Shown: positions 1 to 9,100 of the stretch, one piece after another
Numbering within the stretch: position 1 is the stretch's first letter
Layout of the letters: each line of letters opens with the position of its first letter
Assembly: GCA_023268715.1 (NCBI GenBank)
Contig: JALRLV010000012.1
Span: 1-47,582 of the forward strand
Direction of reading: 5' to 3'
Source of the DNA: Candidatus Thalassarchaeaceae archaeon
GTDB lineage: Archaea > Thermoplasmatota > Poseidoniia > Poseidoniales > Thalassarchaeaceae
DNA: 47,582 bases
Position numbers and translations under genes: made by a program
Notes under the pieces: model-generated
What the model was told of the DNA's origin: nothing
The model's database searches: none
The model's input: only the letters and a program-made list of their open reading frames with translations

Positions 1-426
1 CTCTTTTCGGGAGAGCGCTGTCTACACATAGGAATAGACATTGGTGCACCGGTAGGAACTGCTTGTATGGCATTCGCAGAAGGTGAGATCTCTCACTTTG
101 GATACAATGAGGCCGATGGTGACTATGGCCACGTTGTAATCACCAAACATGTTCTGGATGGCTTTCCAATCTGGGCTCTTTACGGCCATCTTGATTCGGC
201 TTCGATAGAAGGGAAATCAGTCGGTCAGAGGGTGAATGCTGGTGAAGTGATATGTTGGATGGGTGCCCACCATGAAAATGGTGGTTGGGAGCCTCACCTA
301 CATTTTCAATTATCATATCAAGAACCGGAAACCCACGATATGCCGGGGGTTGTAGCGCCTAGTGACCGAGATGAGGCTCTGCAAATTTATCCCGATCCAA
401 GATTGGTTTTGGGAGCACTCTATTAA
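1..426 (+). CDS. M23-family zinc metallopeptidase, 3' part only
   Basis: The reading frame is open from base 1 and ends at TAA 424-426, so the N-terminus lies outside the window. The first ATG at 67 is internal, because the preceding codons encode HIGIDIGAPVGT, which carries the HxxxD zinc-ligand motif of M23 (lysostaphin/LytM-like) peptidases. Further on come GHLD and PHLHF; the HxH motif supplies the other zinc ligand and the catalytic histidine. Known M23 enzymes cut glycyl bonds in peptidoglycan or act as LytM-like factors. Archaea lack murein, so the substrate here is unknown. The gene converges on the isomerase gene and overlaps it by 4 nt. The family call is firm; whether a signal peptide is present cannot be seen. 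Confidence 0.85.
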   Translation, partial: LFSGERCLHIGIDIGAPVGTACMAFAEGEISHFGYNEADGDYGHVVITKHVLDGFPIWALYGHLDSASIEGKSVGQRVNAGEVICWMGAHHENGGWEPHLHFQLSYQEPETHDMPGVVAPSDRDEALQIYPDPRLVLGALY

Positions 427-1460
427 ACCGTCGAAAGAAATGTCTTGAGGCCATCAATCGCAGTCATTTCGGATGGGTCAATACCATTCATCACAGCCAA
501 TGCGATACTCACCCAATCAGTTATGTGTGCAGCGATTAGAAGGCTCTCAAGGAGACTTTCTCCTTCACAATCTAACAACCAAGAATCGCCTGGTTGAAGG
601 TTCTCCATCATCCAGTTCATTCGCGCGCGCACACGTGAATGAGTGTGTGGACTTGAGAGGTATAGCAATGCTTGAGATGATGAGTTTCTATTCCAAGCGA
701 CTATCTCATTGTGATTCATTTCTGGTAATTGGACGGGACGGGAAAATCTCTCAGAGTTCTCGTTTAGTTGATTTGTAAATCGAACACCAACCGATGCCAT
801 TTCATTGGTTGAAACAATGGCGATATCTCGTTCAGACATACCCCTCGCCATTGCGGCCACTCTTCCATCACCGCCGACTATATCTGCGGATTTCGAGCCA
901 GAGCGTAATCGGTCTAACATCTGGGTGATTTCTTCCTTTGATGGCCGAGGAATAATCCCTAACGCCCAGCATAAAGATAGTTGACTTCCGAATATATGTC
1001 CAAATGCAGAGCGTGGCATTTGCCCAGAAGGAACTGAAATACATAGTGCCTCATCACTTTGCGAAAGCAAATCCTCCAATTCCCCACCTGAACAGATTCC
1101 TACTACAACACCTCCTTCTTGGAGTGCTTGGCGAACGCCATCTAGAGTCTCCTCAGTATTGCCTGAATATGAGGTTGCCAAAACCAGCCAATCTGGCCCC
1201 CACCATGACGGTAAACCATAGTTATTCCAAACCACGAATGGAAGACCTCCTGAATCATCCGCTAGGGCTGAAAGGAACATTCCTCCTGCACCCGAGCCAC
1301 CCATTCCTAGGCAGACCACTCCGCTCCAATCCATGTCTGCTTCAATTTCTATATCTGCAGACATTGCAGCCTCTAGGTCATCGACAAATTTTCTGGTAAA
1401 TCCAACCATGTCTGATTTGTCATGTTTTTCAAGAAGAGATTCAAAATCTGGCTCAGACAT
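423..1460 (-). CDS. Bifunctional phosphoglucose/phosphomannose isomerase-type SIS protein
   Basis: This is a sugar isomerase (SIS-domain) protein of about 345 residues, the usual length of archaeal PGI/PMI enzymes. These interconvert glucose-6-P or mannose-6-P with fructose-6-P. GMGGSGAGG (residues 52-60) is the first SIS phosphosugar loop, followed by SYSGNTEET and PRSAFGHIFG. The C-terminal half carries NENSERF and PEMNHNEIVAW, typical of this family. The ATG at 1460 is chosen because AGGAGTGAAA lies just ahead of it and it sits 2 nt after the upstream stop; an in-frame ATG at 1499 would overlap the NMD3 gene. Probably co-transcribed with NMD3. Which sugar is preferred cannot be told from sequence. 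Confidence 0.88.
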   Translation of the reverse strand: MSEPDFESLLEKHDKSDMVGFTRKFVDDLEAAMSADIEIEADMDWSGVVCLGMGGSGAGGMFLSALADDSGGLPFVVWNNYGLPSWWGPDWLVLATSYSGNTEETLDGVRQALQEGGVVVGICSGGELEDLLSQSDEALCISVPSGQMPRSAFGHIFGSQLSLCWALGIIPRPSKEEITQMLDRLRSGSKSADIVGGDGRVAAMARGMSERDIAIVSTNEMASVGVRFTNQLNENSERFSRPVQLPEMNHNEIVAWNRNSSSQALLYLSSPHTHSRVRARMNWMMENLQPGDSWLLDCEGESLLESLLIAAHITDWVSIALAVMNGIDPSEMTAIDGLKTFLSTV

Positions 1461-1462
1461 TT

Positions 1463-2515
1463 TCACTCCTCTCCCGTGTGTCCTGGCAGTGCCATCCACA
1501 AGTCGTCTATGAAGGCGATGCGTAAGTTTGTCACAGAACCATCATCATCGTAGGGAAGAGCCACAGTTACCACGCGATAATCTGTAGGGTCCATCACCTC
1601 TGCACCAGAACTATCCCGATTCAGTACATCAACTACAATTTGATCGGTAAACCTACTCACAACACTGGCCTTTTCCATATCTCTCCAAGTCGCTCCGGTA
1701 CGCTCATTTCGATCCAATCTTCGAAGTGTGGGGCCATCCTTCTGCCAAGCAGACACAAGCCAGTGTTCTTTCTTCAGGCGAATAACATCACCAAGGCCAT
1801 ATGCTGGTTTGCGATAAGACAGCGTTAGCCTAGTGACTTCAGCGCCTTCCCTCATACCTACTAGTGTCGATGTTTCTTTTGTTGTTCCACCAAATCTTCG
1901 AACCAATCTTCTAGCCCAAGTTCTTGCAAGAGCCTTAGAACCGAGTTGTAAGTCCCAACCTCCAGTCACAGGACCTTCTTTGGTGATGAAAAACATCGGG
2001 TCTGATTCTAATTCATTGAGCAATTCATCTAGAGTTCCTCTTAGGTCCTTCAACTCACCCTCAGATAATCTGCGCCCCGCACTCCTAAGTTGCATGGTCG
2101 CCTCAAAATATGCCCCTGCTTTTCGGGTGCAAGCAGGACAAACAGCATTACTAGTCTGCAATAGAACCTCATGCTGGTCCGAGAATTGGTAGCCTTCCAA
2201 TTGTCCTTCGACGTTTACATGGAGGCGAGCTGTTCTCTCATCAATTGACTGATAGGCCATATCTACGGCGACATTACTTGCTCCATCTGTAACACCGAGG
2301 TTTTCTCTAAGTCTCAACTCTCCCAATTCCTCGTCTTCAATGGTGACCCAGCGCTTCTCTACTTCGTGCATTCCGCACTTTGCACAGCGGTGTTGTTGGA
2401 TACGCTCAGGTACTTCGGAAAATACAGTTCTAGCCCTCAAACAATCCTCGCAAAGACGCTCGGATGTCAGTGGAGGAGGTGAGCCACATGCGATGCAAAA
2501 CGCTGCGCCATCCAT
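1463..2515 (-). CDS. Archaeal NMD3-like zinc protein
   Basis: A 350-residue protein resembling the N-terminal region of NMD3. In eukaryotes NMD3 is the export adaptor and joining-surface factor of the large ribosomal subunit; in archaea a role in late 50S maturation is presumed. Cysteine pairs C7/C10, C22/C25, C44/C47 and C126/C129 (CPACTRKAGAYFEA) match the NMD3 zinc-binding layout and its typical 'RKAGxYxEA' stretch. The remainder, about 190 residues, is the beta-rich domain with no membrane segments. The ATG at 2515 has GAGGGAG upstream. It is the first gene of a two-gene unit with the sugar isomerase; no functional link is obvious. Confidence 0.82.
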   Translation of the reverse strand: MDGAAFCIACGSPPPLTSERLCEDCLRARTVFSEVPERIQQHRCAKCGMHEVEKRWVTIEDEELGELRLRENLGVTDGASNVAVDMAYQSIDERTARLHVNVEGQLEGYQFSDQHEVLLQTSNAVCPACTRKAGAYFEATMQLRSAGRRLSEGELKDLRGTLDELLNELESDPMFFITKEGPVTGGWDLQLGSKALARTWARRLVRRFGGTTKETSTLVGMREGAEVTRLTLSYRKPAYGLGDVIRLKKEHWLVSAWQKDGPTLRRLDRNERTGATWRDMEKASVVSRFTDQIVVDVLNRDSSGAEVMDPTDYRVVTVALPYDDDGSVTNLRIAFIDDLWMALPGHTGEE

Positions 2516-2580
2516 ACCGCTCCCTCGCCAATCGGCAAGCCTGCCCCGTTTGAAAGGTTGGTGAGCCGGGCGAAGGCAAA

Positions 2581-2601
2581 TTCGGCCCCCTTTGGGGCGA
2601 A
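2581..2601 (-). terminator. Hairpin downstream of the ccm genes
   Basis: TTCG(G)CCCC pairs with GGGGCGAA around a CTTT loop, with one bulged G. It lies about 20 nt beyond the ccmD stop and upstream of the NMD3 start. The position fits a 3'-end structure for the ccm transcript, but there is no long U-tract, so termination is only a suggestion. Confidence 0.35.
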
Positions 2602-2619
2602 AATTAGAGGAAATTATGA

Positions 2620-2772
2620 TTATTCGTCCTCAGCAGCTTTTGATTGTTCATAGGAAAGAGAATCCAATTCGGCCTCTAGAGAAGAAATTGATAAGAATAA
2701 ATCTCGGCTGAACCAAATTACTAGCCCCAGCATGATTGCATAGGCTATGTAGGCTTCAGCGATACCAGTCAA
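2620..2772 (-). CDS. ccmD: CcmD-like small membrane protein, TTG start
   Basis: A 50-codon gene that starts with TTG at 2772 and ends at TAA 2620-2622. AGGAGG stands 7 nt before the TTG, and the start overlaps the ccmC stop by 4 nt (TTGA), so translation is probably coupled. The protein has one N-terminal hydrophobic segment (about residues 8-22, including IAYAIMLGLVIWF) and then a charged helix rich in Glu and Asp. CcmD proteins are short, have one membrane span, lie directly after ccmC, and are needed to release holo-CcmE from the CcmABC complex. CcmD is poorly conserved, so the call rests on size, topology and position, not on motifs. Confidence 0.72.
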   Translation of the reverse strand: MTGIAEAYIAYAIMLGLVIWFSRDLFLSISSLEAELDSLSYEQSKAAEDE

Positions 2773-3494
2773 GATATCGCCTCCTGATCTAGCTCATTCT
2801 TTCTATCAGAAACCTCAGCAGCAAGGCGATATCGCTTGTTGGAAAGCATTAGTAAACCAGTGAATAAAATACACATCAGTCCAAAACTAATCAACAAGAA
2901 TGAGCGTACATCCGGACTCATCCCTACTGTTTCAGTTGACTCGACAACCAAAACCTCGGGATGGGTTGTTTCCCACCAAGTGGTCGCACCCGCAGTAATC
3001 GGAACCAAAGCAAATCCGAATAACCCAACCGCGGATAGAGTGTCTCGGGTTTGCTGTGTGTCTGGTTGTGATTGACGAGAATAAAGTAGGAATAGGGCAA
3101 CCGCGGTAAGTAGGGCGAAGGAATTCAATCTCATATCGCCCCAATCCCAAGGTCGGCCCCATTCCGCAGACGCCCAAATTGGGCCCGAGGTAATCACTCC
3201 CAATCCAAAGATTACACCTAGGTCGGCCCCACTCTGAAAGTAAACCCAAGCATCGTCACTACGCTTGAGATACCACATCAATGAGCCATAAAATAGAACA
3301 CTGAATGATAGGAATGAGCACCAAGCGAATGGAACATGAAGATAGAGAATTCTGTAAGCCTCCGGGGCACCCCAACAACCTCCTCCAGTACATGGTTTCA
3401 GACCAGGAGCATACTCTAATCCTAAAATTGAAACAAATACAATTCCTGCAAGCCCGAGATATGTGAAAGCATAACCTGAATCACTGAATTTCAT
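2769..3494 (-). CDS. ccmC: Haem exporter protein CcmC
   Basis: A multi-span membrane protein of the CcmC/CcmF/CcsA haem-handling family. It has about six hydrophobic segments and the periplasm-facing tryptophan-rich motif EWGRPWDWGDMRLNS, the counterpart of the WGxxWxWDxRLT motif that binds haem. At about 241 residues it matches CcmC (about 240) and not the much longer CcmF. CcmC presents haem to CcmE during cytochrome c maturation. The ATG at 3494 has GGTGA five bases upstream; an in-frame TTG at 3509 overlaps the ccmAB stop by 4 nt and is the alternative. The ccm set in this window has no CcmE, F, G or H, so those must lie elsewhere. Confidence 0.9.
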   Translation of the reverse strand: MKFSDSGYAFTYLGLAGIVFVSILGLEYAPGLKPCTGGGCWGAPEAYRILYLHVPFAWCSFLSFSVLFYGSLMWYLKRSDDAWVYFQSGADLGVIFGLGVITSGPIWASAEWGRPWDWGDMRLNSFALLTAVALFLLYSRQSQPDTQQTRDTLSAVGLFGFALVPITAGATTWWETTHPEVLVVESTETVGMSPDVRSFLLISFGLMCILFTGLLMLSNKRYRLAAEVSDRKNELDQEAIS

Positions 3495-3505
3495 TTTTTC
3501 ACCAT

Positions 3506-4909
3506 TCAATCTTCAGGAATTATTACTGCCATTGCCCACAATAACACCACTGTCAGCCATGCTATCGCGATGTCTGCAATAGGTTCACCCAGCGCTAATT
3601 CAAAACTCATTCCATTACTCATTATCGAAGTTAGAGCACTAGTCATTTGTAGGAACGGCCAGATTAACACTACTTGAAGTAAAATTCCCGCTACGGCGCC
3701 GGATCTCGTAAGATCAGATACCATCAGATGCAAAGCCGAAGCGGCCACACTCAAATCGATGATCACGAATGCGAACAACCACAGCCACAGCATAACATCA
3801 GAATTCATAGTAGAACTGATATCACCACCGATTACGTACCAAGAGAGGTAAATCATCGGTATTGGTAGAATCAAAGAGACTCCCATTATGGAAAACCAAC
3901 CTCTTGAGCCGGCACCGGACATAGCCCTCCACCAATCACCCGCCCTTTCTTCAGAGAGACGTTTGATTATGGCAGGAGTTACGATAGCTGTGATAAAGGC
4001 AGGAGTAAGCGTTAGAGCCGCCAATAAATCGTAATTTTCAATACTACGAGTAATATCAGTAGACAGCGTATAGGCCAATAATAACGCGACCAATGCCGGA
4101 ACTCCACGTCCAATGGTATCGATTGGATTGCGTCTTTCAAGCCTTAAAGCCCAAGCAGCTAATTCCATGTATGACTCAGCGGAGCAGGGTTCTGGAAGAT
4201 TTGCAATTTCTATTTTTGACTGCTGGACTTTGATTGTCAATTCTGAGCTTTCGCTGATAGTAACAATTCTATCGCAAGCGGTAATGACTTCGGGGTCGTG
4301 AGTCGCAACTAGAATCCCATGGCCTCTATCTGCTAGTGCCCTTAACCACCCCAACAATAATTCTCTAGAGGATTGATCAAGACCCTCTGAAGGTTCATCA
4401 AGAAGCACGACTGATGGCTCAGAATTTAGAGCGACTGGAACAAGCGCGGATAGAACAGCAACTCTTCTCCGAAGACCACCAGAGAGTTTGCAAATTCTAT
4501 CATCTGATCGATGTCCGAGGCCCCATTCGGAGAGGATTTGGTGCAATCCTTGCGGATTATCTGCCCTTCCAGCGACTCTGCAAGCACCACGAATCCTTTC
4601 GAATACAGTTTCGTCACCAGACATTCCCTCGGTTTGTAAACAAAGTCCGAACCCAGTAACATCTCCTCGCTGACCTTCTGAGTCTCTGACGGTGGTTTCG
4701 ATGCCCTGGTCATTTCTGAGGACTTGACCCATGGACATAGGGTGCAATCCTGCTAAAGATTCCAACAAAGTAGACTTACCTGACCCGTTGACTCCTAGCA
4801 AAGCAACGACTTCGCCACTAGAGAGTGAAAAGTCAACGCCTCGAAGCACCTTACGGCTACCTCTGTCAACAACCAACCCGCGGGCTGAGAGCATAGTTCG
4901 CGCGCTCAC
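3506..4909 (-). CDS. ccmAB: CcmA-CcmB fusion: haem-exporter ABC ATPase plus permease
   Basis: One open frame joins both halves of the Ccm ABC transporter. The N-terminal ~220 residues are an ATPase: Walker A GVNGSGKST (about residues 39-47), signature LSGGLRRR, Walker B VVLLDEPSEGLD and the switch-histidine region VATHDPEV. From about residue 248 to the end there is a CcmB-like membrane domain with about six hydrophobic segments. CcmA and CcmB are normally separate proteins that form a complex with CcmC and drive release of holo-CcmE. I chose GTG at 4909 because GGGAG lies 5-6 nt before it; an in-frame ATG at 4948 has no such site, and ATG 4894 is a third option. First gene of the ccm operon. 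Confidence 0.87.
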   Translation of the reverse strand: MSARTMLSARGLVVDRGSRKVLRGVDFSLSSGEVVALLGVNGSGKSTLLESLAGLHPMSMGQVLRNDQGIETTVRDSEGQRGDVTGFGLCLQTEGMSGDETVFERIRGACRVAGRADNPQGLHQILSEWGLGHRSDDRICKLSGGLRRRVAVLSALVPVALNSEPSVVLLDEPSEGLDQSSRELLLGWLRALADRGHGILVATHDPEVITACDRIVTISESSELTIKVQQSKIEIANLPEPCSAESYMELAAWALRLERRNPIDTIGRGVPALVALLLAYTLSTDITRSIENYDLLAALTLTPAFITAIVTPAIIKRLSEERAGDWWRAMSGAGSRGWFSIMGVSLILPIPMIYLSWYVIGGDISSTMNSDVMLWLWLFAFVIIDLSVAASALHLMVSDLTRSGAVAGILLQVVLIWPFLQMTSALTSIMSNGMSFELALGEPIADIAIAWLTVVLLWAMAVIIPED

Positions 4910-5056
4910 GATATCTCCCACTAGCAACCTGCGTTTGAGTGGTTCCATCGAAGTCCCTATGCACGTGAGGGCTCTGTCGAGGCTCGAGGGAGAGGACTGG
5001 CTACCGCTGACTATGAGTTTGTTTGGTCCGATCTAACCGGTTCCGATTGGGTCGCA

Positions 5057-6034
5057 TTGGGGCTGTTTCTAGTAGTTGCAATAACACCATACATTGTTGC
5101 TTGGAAACAAGACACTAGCATTGCCCTAGCCACAGTTTTGTCGTTGTTATTGGTAACTTTCTATCAAATGATTATTGACATGGGTTTCCTCGATTTCACA
5201 CCCATAACCTTCCTTTCAATAATCCCAATGATTGCAGACCATCCCGACCAAATTCATCGCTTCATCACTTCTGCTTGGCTTCATGCAAATTGGATACATG
5301 TTCTAGGAAATATATTGGTTATCGCTCTAGCAGGTGTTCCCCTCGAGCAAAGAATGGGTAAACTACGCTGGATTTTGGTGTATTTCCTTGGGCTATTCGG
5401 GGGCAACATCGCATGGGTGTTGACCCATCCTGATTCAATAAGCCCTGCACTTGGTGCAAGCGGGGCTGCCTTCGGCATTCTTGGTGCTTACATGGCATGC
5501 TGGCCAAACGATAGAATTGAATTCCCACTACTCTTTTTCATTCGCGCTTGGCCAGTTTGGGGGATTGTAGCTTTCAGACTAGGTATTGAAGTCTGGAATA
5601 TGTATCAAATCGAAGCGGGTCAATCAGTAACAAATGTAGCGCACATGGCCCATCTTGGAGGCTTCATGCTCGCTTGGATTTTAGCAAGGCCAATCGCAAG
5701 AGGCGCTCCCTCAGAATTGGATGATTCTAGCGATATTTCCATTGCTGGTTCTGCCGCATCCAAAGCGGCAAGAGATGCGGCCACTGCGAAGATGGGGGAC
5801 CTCGAATCAGACCCTTGGTCAGAAGCGGGTGATGACTTGAAGGAGGAGGCAGCTAGAATACTCAAGAGACTTAGGGAAGAAGGTGATGAACTTGAAACCC
5901 GAAGAGCTTGGTTGGAGGAACTTGCAGAACAGGTACTTTGCCCTGTTTGTAACGGAGAGGTTCATGCAGTAATTTCTGGACAGAATTGTACCCTAAAATG
6001 CGCTCTTTCCAAAAACCACATCAGATGGCCATGA
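5057..6034 (+). CDS. Rhomboid intramembrane serine protease with C-terminal zinc ribbon
   Basis: A rhomboid protease: HANWIHVLGN lies in the second membrane region, GASGAAFG holds the catalytic Ser (S135) and AHLGGFMLAW the catalytic His (H199). Six or seven hydrophobic segments fill residues 1-215. A soluble tail follows: Ala- and acid-rich, then probably helical (EEAARILKRLREEGDELETR), then CPVC...NCTLKC, a likely zinc ribbon. Rhomboids cut single-span proteins within or next to their membrane segment. The start is uncertain. TTG 5057 is the first standard start in frame, but the frame stays open and protein-like upstream (it reads DYEFVWSDLTGSDW just before), with CTG 4997 after GGGAGAGGA as a possible start. 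The next gene encodes a single-span surface protease, a plausible substrate. Confidence 0.88.
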   Translation: MGLFLVVAITPYIVAWKQDTSIALATVLSLLLVTFYQMIIDMGFLDFTPITFLSIIPMIADHPDQIHRFITSAWLHANWIHVLGNILVIALAGVPLEQRMGKLRWILVYFLGLFGGNIAWVLTHPDSISPALGASGAAFGILGAYMACWPNDRIEFPLLFFIRAWPVWGIVAFRLGIEVWNMYQIEAGQSVTNVAHMAHLGGFMLAWILARPIARGAPSELDDSSDISIAGSAASKAARDAATAKMGDLESDPWSEAGDDLKEEAARILKRLREEGDELETRRAWLEELAEQVLCPVCNGEVHAVISGQNCTLKCALSKNHIRWP

Positions 6035-6060
6035 TGGCGTCTTGATGAGTCTTGTACGGG

Positions 6061-6078
6061 TTCGGCTTATACCCCGAA
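6061..6078 (+). promoter_or_regulatory. Putative TATA element inside an inverted repeat
   Basis: TTCGG and CCGAA arms flank CTTATACC. The TATA-like core (about 6067-6072) is 32-37 nt upstream of the subtilase ATG. That would place transcription start within a few bases of the start codon. Promoter assignment is by spacing and composition only. Confidence 0.4.
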
Positions 6079-6085
6079 CTTTACT

Positions 6086-6103
6086 GGCTCTGCTTGCAGA
6101 GCC
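6086..6103 (+). promoter_or_regulatory. Perfect palindrome abutting the subtilase start codon
   Basis: GGCTCTGC-TT-GCAGAGCC is an exact inverted repeat of 8-base arms whose last base touches the ATG at 6104. It covers the expected transcription start and the ribosome-binding region, and no Shine-Dalgarno sequence is visible. It could be an operator or an RNA hairpin controlling translation. Confidence 0.5.
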
Positions 6104-9100
6104 ATGTCTGGAAGGCGCCTAAACCTCACTCCGTTGGTATTAGTTACCATGATTCTAATTATGGATATGGGAGTGGGAGTATCTGCATCCACACCCACTC
6201 AAACGGAAGATTTGACGCCCCAAGAAAGGCCAGAAAATTGGCCACCACCACTAATGTGTGGAGAGGTCATTTGCGACCCTATAGACCGTTCCATTCGAAG
6301 TCCACCATTCGATGCAGGACTCCCTGTTGAGAACGATGGATGGTGGTTTGGCTATTGGTATGATTTAGATTCTGATGGCATGGATGATCGCCTACAAAGA
6401 ATCATTGCTGGCCAACGTGAATCTGTATCTTCTACAGCAATAATCGGCCTAGATGGGAGACCTACGGTGGCAATTGTTGTCGATTATGCCTGGCATCCTG
6501 GTCCTAGCGACACTGCTGCTCTCAAAGAAGTTCTCGAATCTCATGGTTGGGAGCAAGAGGGGTCCTGGTTCTTCGAAATGGATATTCTAGATAGTATAGT
6601 TCTCGACCACGTACCAGTTAGTGCTCTAATTGAGATTTGGCAACTAGAGGGGGTTGTTATGGTTGAGGAACAGAATGTAATTGTACCATTCCTAGACACT
6701 GCTACTCGAGGCTCCAAAGTAAGGGATTCGGAGCGATATGACGAAACCATGAGAGATTTCGGTTATGATGGTTCAGGAATTGTCATAGCGATTCTCGATA
6801 CAGGAGTCGATAACGAACACTTCTCCTTAGACGATTTCTCGGATGATAACGATGACAATGAAAATGATCCTGACGACCTTGCAGATCCAAAGTGGATAGC
6901 TGGTTGTGACGCTGTATCACTAAACCAGAATGATTGCAATAACGAAGGAACTTATGACCCCGACGATGGAGATGGGCACGGAACTCACGTTGCAGGAATT
7001 GCACTCGGTACCGGAGACTCAAGACGAATCAATCAGGGTTATGCCCCGGGTGCATACCTCGTTGATGTTAAAGTTATGACAGATACAGGAGGTACAAATT
7101 CCGCTGCTACCCTGAAGGGGATAAATTGGGTTGCTGCCAATGTAGACACTGATTGGGGCAATAATGATTCTAGCAAGGGCATCCAAGTCATGTCAATGTC
7201 TTTTGGAAGTCTCGGGGATCCTAATGGAGATGACCCTGGGGATAACGGTACTGCGGCAGACGCTAGAGCGGTTAACCAAGCAGCTGAGGCTGGTGTAGTT
7301 CCGGTCGCAGCGATTGGTAATGATGGGAGAAGAAGAGTCACCTCTGTTGGTGCTGCAGACCAAGCAATTACGGTGGGATCTATTGATGATAAAGACACCA
7401 TCGATAGAGGTGATGACTCTATTGCTTCATACTCCAACTCTGGCCCCAGAGAAGATGACGGGGATGATAACAAAGAAGAGGAACTCAAACCTGACGTGGT
7501 TGCTCCAGGAAGTGATATCATGTCCGCAAGGCACGCTGCTTCAACCAGCCAACTACCAGGGACGCCAAAACCTCTCGCAGAGGACAGCTACATAGAACAG
7601 AGTGGGACGAGTATGGCGTGTCCCGCGGTTGCAGGTTTGGTAGCGGTTATTTTACAAATTAGTGAAGAGGAAGGGCTAGACCTCGATCCTTCCGAAGTCA
7701 AGGAATTATTGATAGAAAATTCCGAACCTAAAGGCGAGGCATCGGAACCCGATATTTCCGATACATGGAATGAAAAGTATGGGTTTGGAATAATTGACGG
7801 GAATCTACTTTTATCCGCCCTACTAGGAGATGGAGGTGGAGGCGGAAATGTAACTGATCCACCGCCTCCTGGAGAGGGTGATTGGCTAGTATACGAAAAG
7901 CCGATTGAAGATTCTTGGTTGGTAGAAGGTGAAACATACTCAGTCAAAGGCCACATCGACGAAGATGCGGAGACGAATGGAACTATAGAAGAAGTCCAGG
8001 TCAAAATTACTTACACCCACAAACCGGAAGGATCACCAACTCAAGAAGAAATCCTTGTTGATTGGCATAAAGCTCAAGGCACGGTAAATTGGACCACAGG
8101 GTTCACCATTCCTGACTTTGAAGAAGATGAAATAAACGCCTTACAAATAAAAATCTCAGTGCAGGCTCGAAATGAATGGGATCAATGGAGCAATAAACAA
8201 AGACAAAATCACGATATTGGCCGTGTTGGACTAGTACTGGATACCCCAAGTGGACAAAATTCAGTCGAAGGTAATGTCCAGTTTGAAGGTGAATATGAAA
8301 CGGTCAACGGGGGCACCCTACAATGGCGAGTAGGAAAGGAAGATTGGGTAGACGAACGAACCTACTCTGGATCTGGGGGGACAAAAGATATGTTCAATTT
8401 TATTTGGGATTCCACCCAACATCCTGATGGAGTACATCGTATATCATTACGATTTGTTAGTGGCACAAGCGTTCAATCGGAAGAAGTCAGGGTCACTTTG
8501 GAAATTGATAACCAACCCCCTGCTCCTGACTTGATGTTTAGAAGTGGGATAACTGTGTCAGAATGGGGCATACCACTATCCGAGACCTATGTCAATTCTT
8601 TCGTGGATGTAAGCGCTGAAATTCGTAATGATGGGGACCAATCGGCTACCAATGTAGTTGTTTACCTGCTAGAAGATGGTACGAGAAAATATGAGCTAAC
8701 AATACCCACAATCGACTCAGGCGATATTGTTGAGGTCACCCTATATTGGAATCCCCTAACGGTTGGTCAACGTGAGATTAGTATCGCCTTAGACCCAGGG
8801 GATGCAATACTGGAAATTGATGAGACAAATAATGATCAGAGCCTTGAATTTGATGTGATTCAAAGGCCCGAAGGCGTGGATTTGGCTTTTTCAACCGGCG
8901 CCTTCACCACTACTCCTACAATTCCTAGGCCTGGAGAGCAATTCAAAATTAATGCCCGCGTAAATAACTTAGGTTCATCGGCGGCTGAAGAAGTTGAGGC
9001 TCAACTCTACCTTTACAACGGACGAGGATGGGAGTTAACCTCCTCGACTACAATCCCTAGGATAGATGGCGGTTCTGATTGGACTATTTCCTTCGCCGAA

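Noticed and set aside
6052-6330. Open frame of 92 codons overlapping the start of the subtilase
   Set aside because: The subtilase frame encodes a clear signal peptide over the same bases; this frame has no recognisable features and ends early.
7039-7521. Long antisense open frame (160 codons) opposite the subtilase
   Set aside because: It lies wholly inside the catalytic domain with all active-site motifs on the other strand. Its composition is that of a shadow frame (Ser/Leu/Thr/Pro-rich, no domain).
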